The notes beneath the pieces are model-generated. The model saw only the letters and a program-made list of their open reading frames with translations. It did no database searches and was not told the DNA's origin. A stretch of DNA of 64,000 nucleotides, taken from positions 7,440,001 to 7,504,000 of the forward strand of contig NW_027478158.1 of assembly GCF_051020975.1 (NCBI RefSeq). Reading direction: 5' to 3'. This document shows positions 40,806-51,959 of this stretch, piece after piece; position 1 is the stretch's first letter; the number at the start of each line of letters is the position of its first letter. The stretch is from Osmia lignaria lignaria. Taxonomy: Eukaryota; Arthropoda; Insecta; Hymenoptera; Megachilidae. A program made the translations under genes and the position numbers.

Positions 40806-41016
40806 AATTGCGAGCTGCAAATGCCACTTCCAGCTTAGCTGTGCAGAAGAAGAACAACAAGAAGAAGAAGTATCTCGAAATATGTCCGTCAGGCCCCTTC
40901 CCTTGAGATAAATCTGCAAATATCTCGGAAACGAAGCGAGCTATTGCAAAATGTTAAGAGACCTTTTTTGTAGAGAATTGAGTTTCCTACTTTTTATGTT
41001 CTATAATATTTTTTGA
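40695..41016. repeat. Chimeric HV/D monomer at the duplication junction
   Basis: The preceding spacer tagcgaattaag and the left half with ctttcacataacta are HV type; base 40800 (a) is the last HV-specific base. From base 40806 (the a of gcacaattg) through gaagtatctcg, gagctattgc and gaattgag it is D type. The switch lies within tgcac (40801-40805), common to both parents. Copy 43593 (HV) and copy 43915 or 37797 (D) serve as unrecombined references. Confidence 0.9.
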
Positions 41017-43698
41017 TCAGATGCGTAGTTCTCGAGATATATCAAGATATTTAAAAGTTAAGAAGCCGCACCAACATAATAGAGATACAGCAACACCGTG
41101 ACCCCTTTCTTTGAGATAACTCTGCACTAATGCGAGCTGCAAATGCCACTTCCAGCTTAGCTGTGCAGAAGAAGAACAACAAGAAGAAGAAATATCACGA
41201 AATATGTCCGTTAGGCCCCTTCCCTTGAGATAAATCTGCAAATATCTCGGAAACGAAGCGAGCTATGGCAAAATGTTAAGAGACCTTATTTGTAGAGAAT
41301 TAAGTTTCCTACTTTTTATGTTCTATGATATTTTTTGATCAGATGCGTAGTTCTCGAGATATATCAAGATATTTAAAAGTTCCGAAGCCGCACCAACATA
41401 ATAGAGATACAGAAACACCGTGGCCCCTTTCTTTGAGATAACTCTGCACTATTGCGCGCTGCAAATGCCACTTCCAGCTTAGCTGTGCAGAAGAAGAACA
41501 ACAAGAAGAAGAAATATCTCGAAATATGTCCGTCAGGCCCCTTCCCTTGAGATAAATCTGCAAATATCTCGGAACCGAAGCGAGCTATGGCAAAATGTTA
41601 AGAGACCTTATTTGTAGAGAATTAAGTTTCCTACTTTTTATGTTCTATGATATTTTTTGATCAGATGCGTAGTTCTCGAGATATATCAAGATATTTAAAA
41701 GTTCCGAAGCCGCACCAACATAATAGAGATACAGAAACACCGTGGCCCCTTTCTTTGAGATAACTCTGCACTATTGCGCGCTGCAAATGCCACTTCCAGC
41801 TTAGCTGTGCAGAAGAAGAACAACAAGAAGAAGAAATATCTCGAAATATGTCCGTCAGGCCCCTTCCCTTGAGATAAATCTGCAAATATCTCGGGAACGA
41901 AGCGAGCTATGGCAAAATGTTAAGAGACCTTTTTTGTAGAGAATTAAGTTTCCTACTTTTTATGTTCTATGATATTTTTTGATCAGATGCGTAGTTCTCG
42001 AGATATATCAAGATATTTAAAAGTTCCGAAGCCGCACCAACATAATAGAGATACAGAAACACCGTGGCCCCTCTCTTTGAGATAACTCTGCACAATTGCG
42101 AGCTGCAAATGCCACTTCCAGCTTAGCTGTGCAGAAGAAGAACAACAAGAAGAAGAAGTATCTCGAAATATGTCCGTCAGGCCCCTTCCCTTGAGATAAA
42201 TCTGCAAATATCTCGGAAACGAAGCGAGCTATTGCAAAATGTTAAGAGACCTTTTTTGTAGAGAATTGAGTTTCCTACTTTTTATGTTCTATAATATTTT
42301 TTGATCAGATGCGTAGTTCTCGAGATATATCAAGATATTTAAAAGTTAAGAAGCCGCACCAACATAATAGAGATACAGCAACACCGTGACCCCTTTCTTT
42401 GAGATAACTCTGCACTAATGCGAGCTGCAAATGCCACTTCCAGCTTAGCTGTGCAGAAGAAGAACAACAAGAAGAAGAAATATCACGAAATATGTCCGTT
42501 AGGCCCCTTCCCTTGAGATAAATCTGCAAATATCTCGGAAACGAAGCGAGCTATGGCAAAATGTTAAGAGACCTTTTTTGTAGCGAATTAAGTTTCCTAC
42601 TTTTTATGTTCTATGATATTTTTTGATCAGATGCGTAGTTCTCGAGATATATCAAGATATTTAAAAGTTCCGAAGCCGCACCAACATAATAGAGATACAG
42701 AAACACCGTGGCCCCTTTCTTTCAGATAACTATGCACTATTGCGAGCTGCAAATGCCACTTCCAGCTTAGCTGTGCAGAAGAAGAACAACAAGAAGAAGA
42801 AATATCTCGAAATATGTCCGTTAGGCCCCTTCCCTTGAGATAAATCTGCAAATATCTCGGAAACGAAGCGAGCTATGGCAAAATGTTAAGAGACCTTTTT
42901 TGTAGAGAATTAAGTTTCCTACTTTTTATGTTCTATGATATTTTTTGATCAGATGCGTAGTTCTCGAGATATATCAAGATATTTAAAAGTTCCGAAGCCG
43001 CACCAACATAATAGAGATACAGAAACACCGTGGCCCCTTTCTTTGAGATAACTCTGCACTACTGCGAGCTGCAAGTGCCACTTCCAGCTTAGCTGTGCAG
43101 AAGAAGAACAACAAGAAGAAGAAATATCTCGAAATATGTCCGTCAGGCCCCTTCCCTTGAGATAAATCTGCAAATATCCCGGAAACGAAGCGAGCTATGG
43201 CAAAATGTTAAGAGACCTTTTTTGTAGAGAATTAAGTTTCCTACTTTTTATGTTCTATGATATTTTTTGATCAGATGCGTAGTTCTCGAGATATATCCAG
43301 ATATTTAAAAGTTCCGAAGCGGCACCAACATAATAGAGATACAGAAACACCGTGGCCCCTTTCTTTGAGATAACTCTGCACTATTGCGACCTGCAAATGC
43401 CACTTCCAGCTTAGCTGTGCAGAAGAAGAACAACAAGAAGAAGAAATATCACGAAATATGTCCGTTAGGCCCCTTCCCTTGAGATAAATCTGCAAATATC
43501 TCGGAAACGAAGCGAGCTATGGCAAAATGTTAAGAGACCTTTTTTGTAGCGAATTAAGTTTCCTACTTTTTATGTTCTATGATATTTTTTGATCAGATGC
43601 GTAGTTCTCGAGATATATCAAGATATTTAAAAGTTCCGAAGCCGCACCAACATAATAGAGATACAGAAACACCGTGGCCCCTTTCTTTCACATAACTA
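40806..43698. repeat. Nine-monomer higher-order unit (2,898 bp), copy 2
   Basis: Tandem copy of the preceding unit, running D-right (end of 40695), 41017V to 43271Q, then into HV copy 43593. After that the array continues with a complete HV and a complete D (43915), so the chimera is present only at the internal junction. Copy 43593 has gctgtaaatgcc and ccccttaccttg, which are not shared with 37475. Confidence 0.85.
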
Positions 43699-44558
43699 TG
43701 CACTATTGCGAGCTGTAAATGCCACTTCCAGCTTAGCTGTGCAGAAGAAGAACAACAAGAAGAAGAAATATCTCGAAATATGTCCGTCAGGCCCCTTACC
43801 TTGAGATAAATCTGCAAATATCTCGGAAACGAAGCGAGCTATGGCAAAATGTTTAGAGACCTTTTTTGTAAAGTATTAAGTTTCCTACTTTTTATCTTCT
43901 ATGATATTTTCTGATCAGATGCGTAGTTCTCGAGATATATCAAGATATTTAAAAGTTCCGAAGCCGCACCAACATAATAGAGATACAGAAACACCGTGGC
44001 CCCTCTCTTTGAGATAACTCTGCACAATTGCGAGCTGCAAATGCCACTTCCAGCTTAGCTGTGCAGAAGAAGAACAACAAGAAGAAGAAGTATCTCGAAA
44101 TATGTCCGTCAGGCCCCTTCCCTTGAGATAAATCTGCAAATATCTCGGAAACGAAGCGAGCTATTGCAAAATGTTAAGAGACCTTTTTTGTAGAGAATTG
44201 AGTTTCCTACTTTTTATGTTCTATGATATTTTTTGATCAGATGCGTAGTTCTCGAGATATATCAAGATATTTAAAAGTTAAGAAGCCGCACCAACATAAT
44301 AGAGGTACAGCAACACCGTGGCCCCTTTCTTTGAGATAACTCTGCACTAATGCGAGCTGCAAATGCCACTTCCAGCTTAGCTGTGCAGAAGAAGAACAAC
44401 AAGAAGAAGAAATATCACGAAATATGTCCGTTAGGCCCCTTCCCTTGAGATAAATCTGCAAATATCTCGGAAACGAAGCGAGCTATGGCAAAATGTTAAG
44501 AGACCTTTTTTGTAGAGAATTAAGTTTCCTACTTTTTATCTTCTATGATATTTTCTGA

Positions 44559-45524
44559 TCAGATGCGTAGTTCTCGAGATATATCAAGATATTTAAAAGT
44601 TCCGAAGCCGCACCAACATAATAGAGATACAGAAACACCGTGGCCCCTCTATTTGAGATAACTCTGCACTATTGCCAGCTCGAAATGCCACTTCCAGTTT
44701 AGCTGTGCAGAAGAAGAACAACAAGAAGAAGAAATATCTCGAAATATGTCCGTTAGGCCCCTTCCCTTGAGATAAATCTGCAAATATCTCGGAAACGAAG
44801 CGAGCTATGGCAAAATGTTAAGAGACCTCTTTTGTAGAGAATTAAGTTTCCTACTTTTTATGTTCTATGATATTTTTTGATCAGATGCGTAGTTCTCGAG
44901 ATATATCAAGATATTTAAAAGTTCCGAAGCCGCACCAACATAATAGAGATGCAGAAACACCGTGGCCCCTTTCTTTGAGATAACTCTGCACTATTGCGAG
45001 CTGCAAATGCCACTTTCAGCTTAGCTGTGCAGAAGAAGAACAACAAGAAGAAGAAATATCTCGAAATATGTCCGTCAGGCCCCTTCCCTTGAGATATATC
45101 TGCAAATATCTCGGAAACGAAGCGAGCTATGACAAAATGTTAAGAGACCTTTTTTGTAGAGAATTATGTTTCCTACAATTTATGTTCTATGATATTTTTT
45201 GATCAGAAGCGTAGTTTTCGAGATATATCGAGATATTTAAAAGTTCCGAATTCGCACCAACATAATAGAGATACAGAAACACCGTGGCCCCTTTCTTTGA
45301 GATAACTCTGCACTAGTGCGAGCCGCAAATGCCACTTCCAGCTTAGCTGTGCAGAAGAAGAACAACAAGAAGAAGAAATATCTCGAAATATGTCCGTCAG
45401 GCCCCTTCCCTTGAGATAAATCTGCAAATATCTCGGAAACGAAGCGAGCTATGGCAAAATGTTAAGAGACCTTTTTTGTAGAGAATTAAGTTTCCTACTT
45501 TTTATGTTCTATGATATTTTTTGA
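44559..45524. repeat. X-Y-A segment, third copy
   Basis: Copies 44559X (ctctatttgag, gccagctcg), 44881Y (gatgcagaaac, cactttcagc, then ctatgacaaaatg) and 45203 (type A, agtgcgagccgc) match 28787, 29109 and 29431. Copy 45203 carries a private ccgaattcgcacc change. It ends the all-B stretch. Confidence 0.8.
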
Positions 45525-45847
45525 TCAGATGCGTAGTTCTCGAGATATATCAAGATATTTAAAAGTTCCGAAGCCGCACCAACATAATAGAGATACAGAA
45601 ACACCGTGGCCCCTTTCTTTGAGATAACTCTGCACTATTGCGAGCTGCAGATGCCACTTCCACCTTAGCTGTGCAAGAAGAAGAACAACAAGAAGAAGAA
45701 ATATCTCGAAATATGTCCGTCAGGCCCCTTCCCTTGAGATAAATCTGCAAATATCTCGGAAACGAAGAGAGCTATGGCAAAATGTTAAGAGACCTTTTTT
45801 GTAGAGAATTACGTTTCCTACTTTTTATGTTCTATGATATTTTTTGA
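45525..45847. repeat. 323-bp monomer, extra A before the GAA tract (class of two)
   Basis: Reads gtgcaagaagaagaac instead of gtgcagaagaagaac, together with gcagatgccacttccacc. The identical copy is at 48742-49064. Both are followed by the 319-bp copy. Confidence 0.9.
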
Positions 45848-46166
45848 TCAGATGCGTAGTTCTCGAGATATATCAAGATATTTAAAAGTTCCGAAGCCGC
45901 ACAAACATAATAGAGATACAGAAACACCGTGGCCCCTTTCTTTCAGATAACTATGCACTATTGCGAGCTGCAAATGCCACTTCCAGCTTAGCTGTGCAGA
46001 AGAACAACAAGAAGAAGAAATATCTCGAAATATGTCCGTCAGGCCCCTTCCCTTGAGATAAATCTGCAAATATCTCGGAAACGAAGCGAGCTATGGCAAA
46101 ATGTTAAGAGACCTTTTTTGTAGAGAATTAAGTTTGCTACTTTTCATCTTCTATGATATTTTTTGA
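45848..46166. repeat. 319-bp monomer (GAA-tract deletion), one of five
   Basis: One agaagaag repeat unit is missing (cagaagaacaacaag). The other copies with the same deletion are 30397-30715, 33292-33610, 49065-49383 and 51960-52278. All five carry ctttcagataactatgc, so the deletion arose once in an H-type monomer and was then spread. The block-5 members also share gcacaaacataat. Confidence 0.9.
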
Positions 46167-47454
46167 TCAGATGCGTAGTTCTCGAGATATATCAAGATAT
46201 TTAAAAGTTCCGAAGCCGCACCAACATAATAGAGATACAGAAACACCGTGGCCCCTCTCTTTGAGATAACTCTGCACTATTGCGAGCTGGAAATGCCACT
46301 TCCAGTTTAGCTGTGCAGAAGAAGAACAACAAGAAGAAGAAATATCTCGAAATATGTCCGTTAGGCCCCTTCCCTTGAGATAAATCTGCAAATATCTCGG
46401 AAACGAAGAGGGCTATGGCAAAATGTTAAGAGACCTTTTTTGTAGAGAATTAAGTTTCCTACTTTTTATGTTCTATGATATTTTTTTATCTGATGCGTAG
46501 TTCTCGAGATATATCAAGATATTTAAAAGTTCCGAAGCCGCACCAACATAATAGAGATACAGAAACACCGTGGCCCCTTTCTTTGAGATAACTCTGCACT
46601 ATTGCGAGCTGTAAATGCCACTTCCAGCTTAGCTGTGCAGAAGAAGAACAACAAGAAGAAGAAATATCTCGAAATATGTCCGTCAGGCCCCTTCCCTTGA
46701 GATATATCTGCAAATATCCCGGAAACCAAGCGAGCTATGGCAAAATGTTAAGAGACCTTTTTTGTAGAGAATTATGTTTCCTACAATTTATGTTCTATGA
46801 TATTTTTTGATCAGAAGCGTAGTTTTCGAGATATATCGAGATATTTAAAAGTTCCGAAGCCGCACCAACATAATAGAGATACAGAAACACCGTGGCCCCT
46901 TTCTTTGAGATAACTCTGCACTATTGCGAGCCGCAAATGCCACTTCCAGCTTAGCTGTGCAGAAGAAAAACAACAAGAAGAAGAAATATCTCGAAATATG
47001 TCCGTCAGGCCCCTTCCCTTGAGATAAATCTGCAAATATCTCGGAAACGAAGCGAGCTATGACAAAATGTTAAGAGACCTTTTTTGTAGAGAATTATGTT
47101 TCCTACAATTTATGCTCTATGATATTTTTTGATCAGATGCGTAGTTCTCGAGATATATCAAGATATTTAAAAGTTCCGAAGTCGCACCAACATAATAGAG
47201 ATACAGAAACACCGTGGCCCCTTTCTTTGAGATAACTCGGCACTATTGCGAGCTGTAAATGCCACTTCCAGCTTAGCTGTGCAGAAGAAGAACAACAAGA
47301 AGAAGAAATATCTCGAAATATGTCCGTCAGGCCCCTTCCCTTGAGATATATCTGCAAATATCCCGGAAACCAAGCGAGCTATGGCAAAACGTTAAGAGAC
47401 CTTTCTTGTAGAGAATTATGTTTCCTACAATTTATGTTCTATGATATTTTTTGA

Positions 47455-47775
47455 TCAGAAGCGTAGTTTTCGAGATATATCGAGATATTTAAAAGTTCCG
47501 AAGCCGCACCAACATAATAGAGATACAGAAACACCGTGGCCCCTTTCTTTGAGATAACTCTGCACTATTGCGAGCCGCAAATGCCACTTCCAGCTTAGCT
47601 GTGCAGAAGAAGAACAACAAGAAGAAGAAATATCTCGAAATCTGTCCGACAGGCCCCTTCCCTTGAGATAAATCTGCAAATATCTCGGAAACGAAGCGAG
47701 CTATGGTAAAACCTTAAGAAGCCTTTTTGGAGAGAATTAAGTTTCCTACTTTTTATGTTCTATGATATTTTTTGA
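47455..47775. repeat. 321-bp monomer with altered spacer (class of five)
   Basis: The spacer reads accttaagaagcctttttgg then agagaatt, in place of atgttaagagacctttttt then gtagagaatt; the unit also carries atctgtccgacagg. The same class is at 50028-50348, 52923-53243, 55177-55497 and 55820-56140. The spacer also follows 48098, where it cancels that copy's one-base insertion. Confidence 0.85.
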
Positions 47776-50670
47776 TCAGACGCGTAGTTCTCGAGATATA
47801 TCAAGATATTTAAAAGTTCCGAAGCCGCACCAACATAATAGAGATACAGAAACACCGTGGCCCCTTTCTTTGAGATAACTCTGCACTAGTGCGAGCCGCA
47901 AATGCCACTTCCAGCTTAGCTGTGCAGAAGAAGAACAACAAGAAGAAGAAATATCTCGAAATATGTCCGTCAGGCCCCTTCCCTTGAGATATATCTGCAA
48001 ATATCTCGGAAACGAAGCGAGCTATGGCAAAATGTTAAGAGACCTTTTTTGTAGAGAATTATGTTTCCTACAATTTATGTTCTATGATATTTTCTGATCA
48101 GAAGCGTAGTTTTCGAGATATATCGAGATATTTAAAAGTTCCGAAGCCGCACCAACATAATAGAGATACAGAAACACCGTGGCCCCTTTCTTTGAGATAA
48201 CTCTGCGTTTAGTGCGAGCCGCAAATGCCACTTCCAGCTTAGCTGTGCAGAAGAAGAACAACAAGAAGAAGAAATATCTCGAAATATGTCCGACAGGCCC
48301 CTTCCCTTGAGATAAATCTGCAAATATCTCGGAAACGAAGCGAGCTATGGCAAAACCTTAAGAAGCCTTTTTGGAGAGAATTAAGTTTCCTACTTTTTAT
48401 GTTCTATGATATTTTTTGATCAGATGCGTAGTTCTCGAGATATATCAAGATATTTAAAAGTTCCGAAGCCGCACCAACATAATAGAGATACAGAAACACC
48501 GTGGCCCCTTTCTTTGAGATAACTCTGCACCATTGCGAGCTGGAAATGCCACTTCCAGTTTAGCTGTGCAGAAGAAGAACAACAAGAAGAAGAAATATCT
48601 CGAAATATGTCCGTCAGGCCCCTTCCCTTGAGATAAATCTGCAAATATCTCGGAAACGAAGCGAGCTATGGCAAAATCTTAAGAGACCTTTTTTGTAGAG
48701 AATTAAGTTTCCTACTTTTTATGTTCTATGATATTTTTTGATCAGATGCGTAGTTCTCGAGATATATCAAGATATTTAAAAGTTCCGAAGCCGCACCAAC
48801 ATAATAGAGATACAGAAACACCGTGGCCCCTTTCTTTGAGATAACTCTGCACTATTGCGAGCTGCAGATGCCACTTCCACCTTAGCTGTGCAAGAAGAAG
48901 AACAACAAGAAGAAGAAATATCTCGAAATATGTCCGTCAGGCCCCTTCCCTTGAGATAAATCTGCAAATATCTCGGAAACGAAGAGAGCTATGGCAAAAT
49001 GTTAAGAGACCTTTTTTGTAGAGAATTACGTTTCCTACTTTTTATGTTCTATGATATTTTTTGATCAGATGCGTAGTTCTCGAGATATATCAAGATATTT
49101 AAAAGTTCCGAAGCCGCACAAACATAATAGAGATACAGAAACACCGTGGCCCCTTTCTTTCAGATAACTATGCACTATTGCGAGCTGCAAATGCCACTTC
49201 CAGCTTAGCTGTGCAGAAGAACAACAAGAAGAAGAAATATCTCGAAATATGTCCGTCAGGCCCCTTCCCTTGAGATAAATCTGCAAATATCTCGGAAACG
49301 AAGCGAGCTATGGCAAAATGTTAAGAGACCTTTTTTGTAGAGAATTAAGTTTGCTACTTTTTATCTTCTATGATATTTTTTGATCAGATGCGTAGTTCTC
49401 GAGATATATCAAGATATTTAAAAGTTCCGAAGCCGCACCAACATAATAGAGATACAGAAACACCGTGGCCCCTCTCTTTGAGATAACTCTGCACTATTGC
49501 GAGCTGGAAATGCCACTTCCAGTTTAGCTGTGCAGAAGAAGAACAACAAGAAGAAGAAATATCTCGAAATATGTCCGTTAGGCCCCTTCCCTTGAGATAA
49601 ATCTGCAAATATCTCGGAAACGAAGAGGGCTATGGCAAAATGTTAAGAGACCTTTTTTGTAGAGAATTAAGTTTCCTACTTTTTATGTTCTATGATATTT
49701 TTTGATCAGATGCGTAGTTCTCGAGATATATCAAGATATTTAAAAGTTCCGAAGCCGCACCAACATAATAGAGATACAGAAACACCGTGGCCCCTTTCTT
49801 TGAGATAACTCGGCACTATTGCGAGCTGTAAATGCCACTTCCAGCTTAGCTGTGCAGAAGAAGAACAACAAGAAGAAGAAATATCTCGAAATATGTCCGT
49901 CAGGCCCCTTCCCTTGAGATATATCTGCAAATATCCCGGAAACCAAGCGAGCTATGGCAAAATGTTAAGAGACCTTTTTTGTAGAGAATTATGTTTCCTA
50001 CAATTTATGTTCTATGATATTTTTTGATCAGAAGCGTAGTTTTCGAGATATATCGAGATATTTAAAAGTTCCGAAGCCGCACCAACATAATAGAGATACA
50101 GAAACACCGTGGCCCCTTTCTTTGAGATAACTCTGCACTATTGCGAGCCGCAAATGCCACTTCCAGCTTAGCTGTGCAGAAGAAGAACAACAAGAAGAAG
50201 AAATATCTCGAAATCTGTCCGACAGGCCCCTTCCCTTGAGATAAATCTGCAAATACCTCGGAAACGAAGCGAGCTATGGCAAAACCTTAAGAAGCCTTTT
50301 TGGAGAGAATTAAGTTTCCTACTTTTTATGTTCTATGATATTTTTTGATCAGATGCGTAGTTCTCGAGATATATCAAGATATTTAAAAGTTCCGAAGCCG
50401 CACCAACATAATAGAGATACAGAAACACCGTGGCCCCTTTCTTTGAGATAACTCTGCACTATTGCGAGCCGCAAATGCCACTTCCAGCTTAGCTGTGCAG
50501 AAGAAGAACAACAAGAAGAAGAAATATCTCGAAATATGTCCGTCAGGCCCCTTCCCTTGAGATATATCTGCAAATATCTCGGAAACGAAGCGAGCTATGG
50601 CAAAATGTTAAGAGACCTTTTTTGTAGAGAATTATGTTTCCTACAATTTATGTTCTATGATATTTTTTGA

Positions 50671-50993
50671 TCAGAAGCGTAGTTTTCGAGATATATCGAG
50701 ATATTTAAAAGTTCCGAAGCCGCACCAACATAATAGAGATACAGAAACACCGTGGCCCCTTTCTTTGAGATAACTCTGCGTTTAGTGCGAGCCGCAAATG
50801 CCACTTCCAGCTTAGCTGTGCAGAAGAAGAACAACAAGAAGAAGAAATATCTCGAAATATGTCCGTCAGGCCCCTTCCCTTGAGATAAATCTGCAAATAT
50901 CTCGGAAACGAAGCGAGCTATGGCAAAATGTTAAGACACCTTTTTTGTAGAGAATTAAGTTTCCTACTTTTTATGTTCTATGATATTTTTTGA
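50671..50993. repeat. 323-bp monomer with ctgcgtttagtgc (class of six)
   Basis: The usual ctgcactagtgc is replaced by ctgcgtttagtgc, one base longer. Copies: 48098 (compensated to 322 bp by the spacer change), 50671, 53566, 56463, 56786 and 58075. The members at 50671, 53566, 56786 and 58075 end in aagacacctt, and each is followed by a ctggaaatgcc copy and then a ttctataatatt spacer. This makes a conserved three-monomer module. Confidence 0.85.
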
Positions 50994-51637
50994 TCAGATG
51001 CGTAGTTCTCGAGATATATCAAGATATTTAAAAGTTCCGAAGCCGCACCAACATAATAGAGATACAGAAACACCGTGGCCCCTTTCTTTGAGATAACTCT
51101 GCACTATTGCGAGCTGGAAATGCCACTTCCAGTTTAGCTGTGCAGAAGAAGAACAACAAGAAGAAGAAATATCTCGAAATATGTCCGTCAGGCCCCTTCC
51201 CTTGAGATAAATCTGCAAATATCTCGGAAACGAAGCGAGCTATGGCAAAATGTTAAGAGACCTTTTTTGTAGAGAATTAAGTTTCCTACTTTTTATGTTC
51301 TATAATATTTTTTGATCAGATGCGTAGTTCTCGAGATATATCAAGATATTTAAAAGTTCCGAAGCCGCACCAACATAATAGAGATACAGAAACACCGTGG
51401 CCCCTTTCTTTGAGATAACTCTGCACTATTGCGAGCTGCAAATGCCACTTCCAGCTTAGCTGTGCAGAGGAAGAACAACAAGAAGAAGAAATATCTCGAA
51501 ATACGTCCGTCAGGCCAGTTCCTTTGAGCTGAATCTGCAAATATCTCGGAAACGAAGCGAGCTATGGCAAAATGTTAAGAGACATTTTTTGTAGAGAATT
51601 ATGTTTCCTACAATTTATGTTCTATGATATTTTTTGA

Positions 51638-51959
51638 TCAGAAGCGTAGTTTTCGAGATACATCGAGATATTTAAAAGTTCCGAAGCCGCACCAACATAA
51701 TAGGGATACAGAAACACCGTGGCCCCTTTCTTTGAGATAACTCTGCACTATTGCGAGCTGCAAATGCCACTTCCAGCTTAGCTGTGCAGAGGAAGAACAA
51801 CAAGAAGAAGAAATATCTCGAAATATGTCCGTCAGGCCCCTTCCCTTGAGATAAATCTGCAAATATCTCGGAAAGGAAGCGAGCTATGGCAAAATGTTAA
51901 GAGACCTTTTTTGTAGAGAATTACGTTTCCTACTTTTTATGTTCTATGATATTTTTTGA
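51638..51959. repeat. Junction monomer of the 2,895-bp duplication (probable chimera)
   Basis: The left part (agatacatcgag) pairs with 54533. The end of its spacer (gaattacgtttcc) pairs with copies 45525 and 48742, which precede the 319-bp copy in the other units. The middle carries aataggg and ggaaaggaagcg, so the exact switch point cannot be fixed by eye. It lies somewhere in about 51700-51930. Confidence 0.6.

Larger units (their letters stand above)
34899..45202. repeat. Block 4b: all type-B higher-order repeat sector
   Basis: 32 copies, none with a type-A left half. R is ttgcgcgctgc; the other letters are as in block 4a. Order by start: 34899R, 35221R, 35543R, 35865Q, 36187HV, 36509D, 36831V, 37153Q, 37475HV, 37797D, 38119V, 38441R, 38763R, 39085D, 39407V, 39729H, 40051K, 40373Q, 40695HV/D chimera, 41017V, 41339R, 41661R, 41983D, 42305V, 42627H, 42949K, 43271Q, 43593HV, 43915D, 44237V, 44559X, 44881Y. 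All are exactly 322 bp. This is the most ordered and apparently youngest sector. Confidence 0.9.
45525..48741. repeat. Block 5, ten-monomer first unit (3,217 bp)
   Basis: Copies 45525, 45848, 46167, 46489, 46811, 47133, 47455, 47776, 48098 and 48420. Copies 45525, 45848 and 46167 recur at 48742, 49065 and 49384 (offset 3,217). The later part corresponds to 49706-50993 but holds an inserted pair (46811 plus 47133), and 46489 and 47133 are two versions of the same position. It is a related but rearranged version of the nine-monomer unit to its right. Confidence 0.75.
49065..51959. repeat. Block 5 nine-monomer higher-order unit (2,895 bp), copy 1
   Basis: Copies 49065 (319 bp, gcacaaacataat), 49384, 49706, 50028 (321 bp), 50349, 50671 (323 bp, ctgcgtttagtgc), 50994, 51316 and 51638. 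All recur at offset 2,895 (nine monomers minus 3 bp), including the length variants, aaatacctcgg in 50028 and aagacacc before 50994. The last copy is shared only in its left part (agatacatcgag). Confidence 0.9.
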
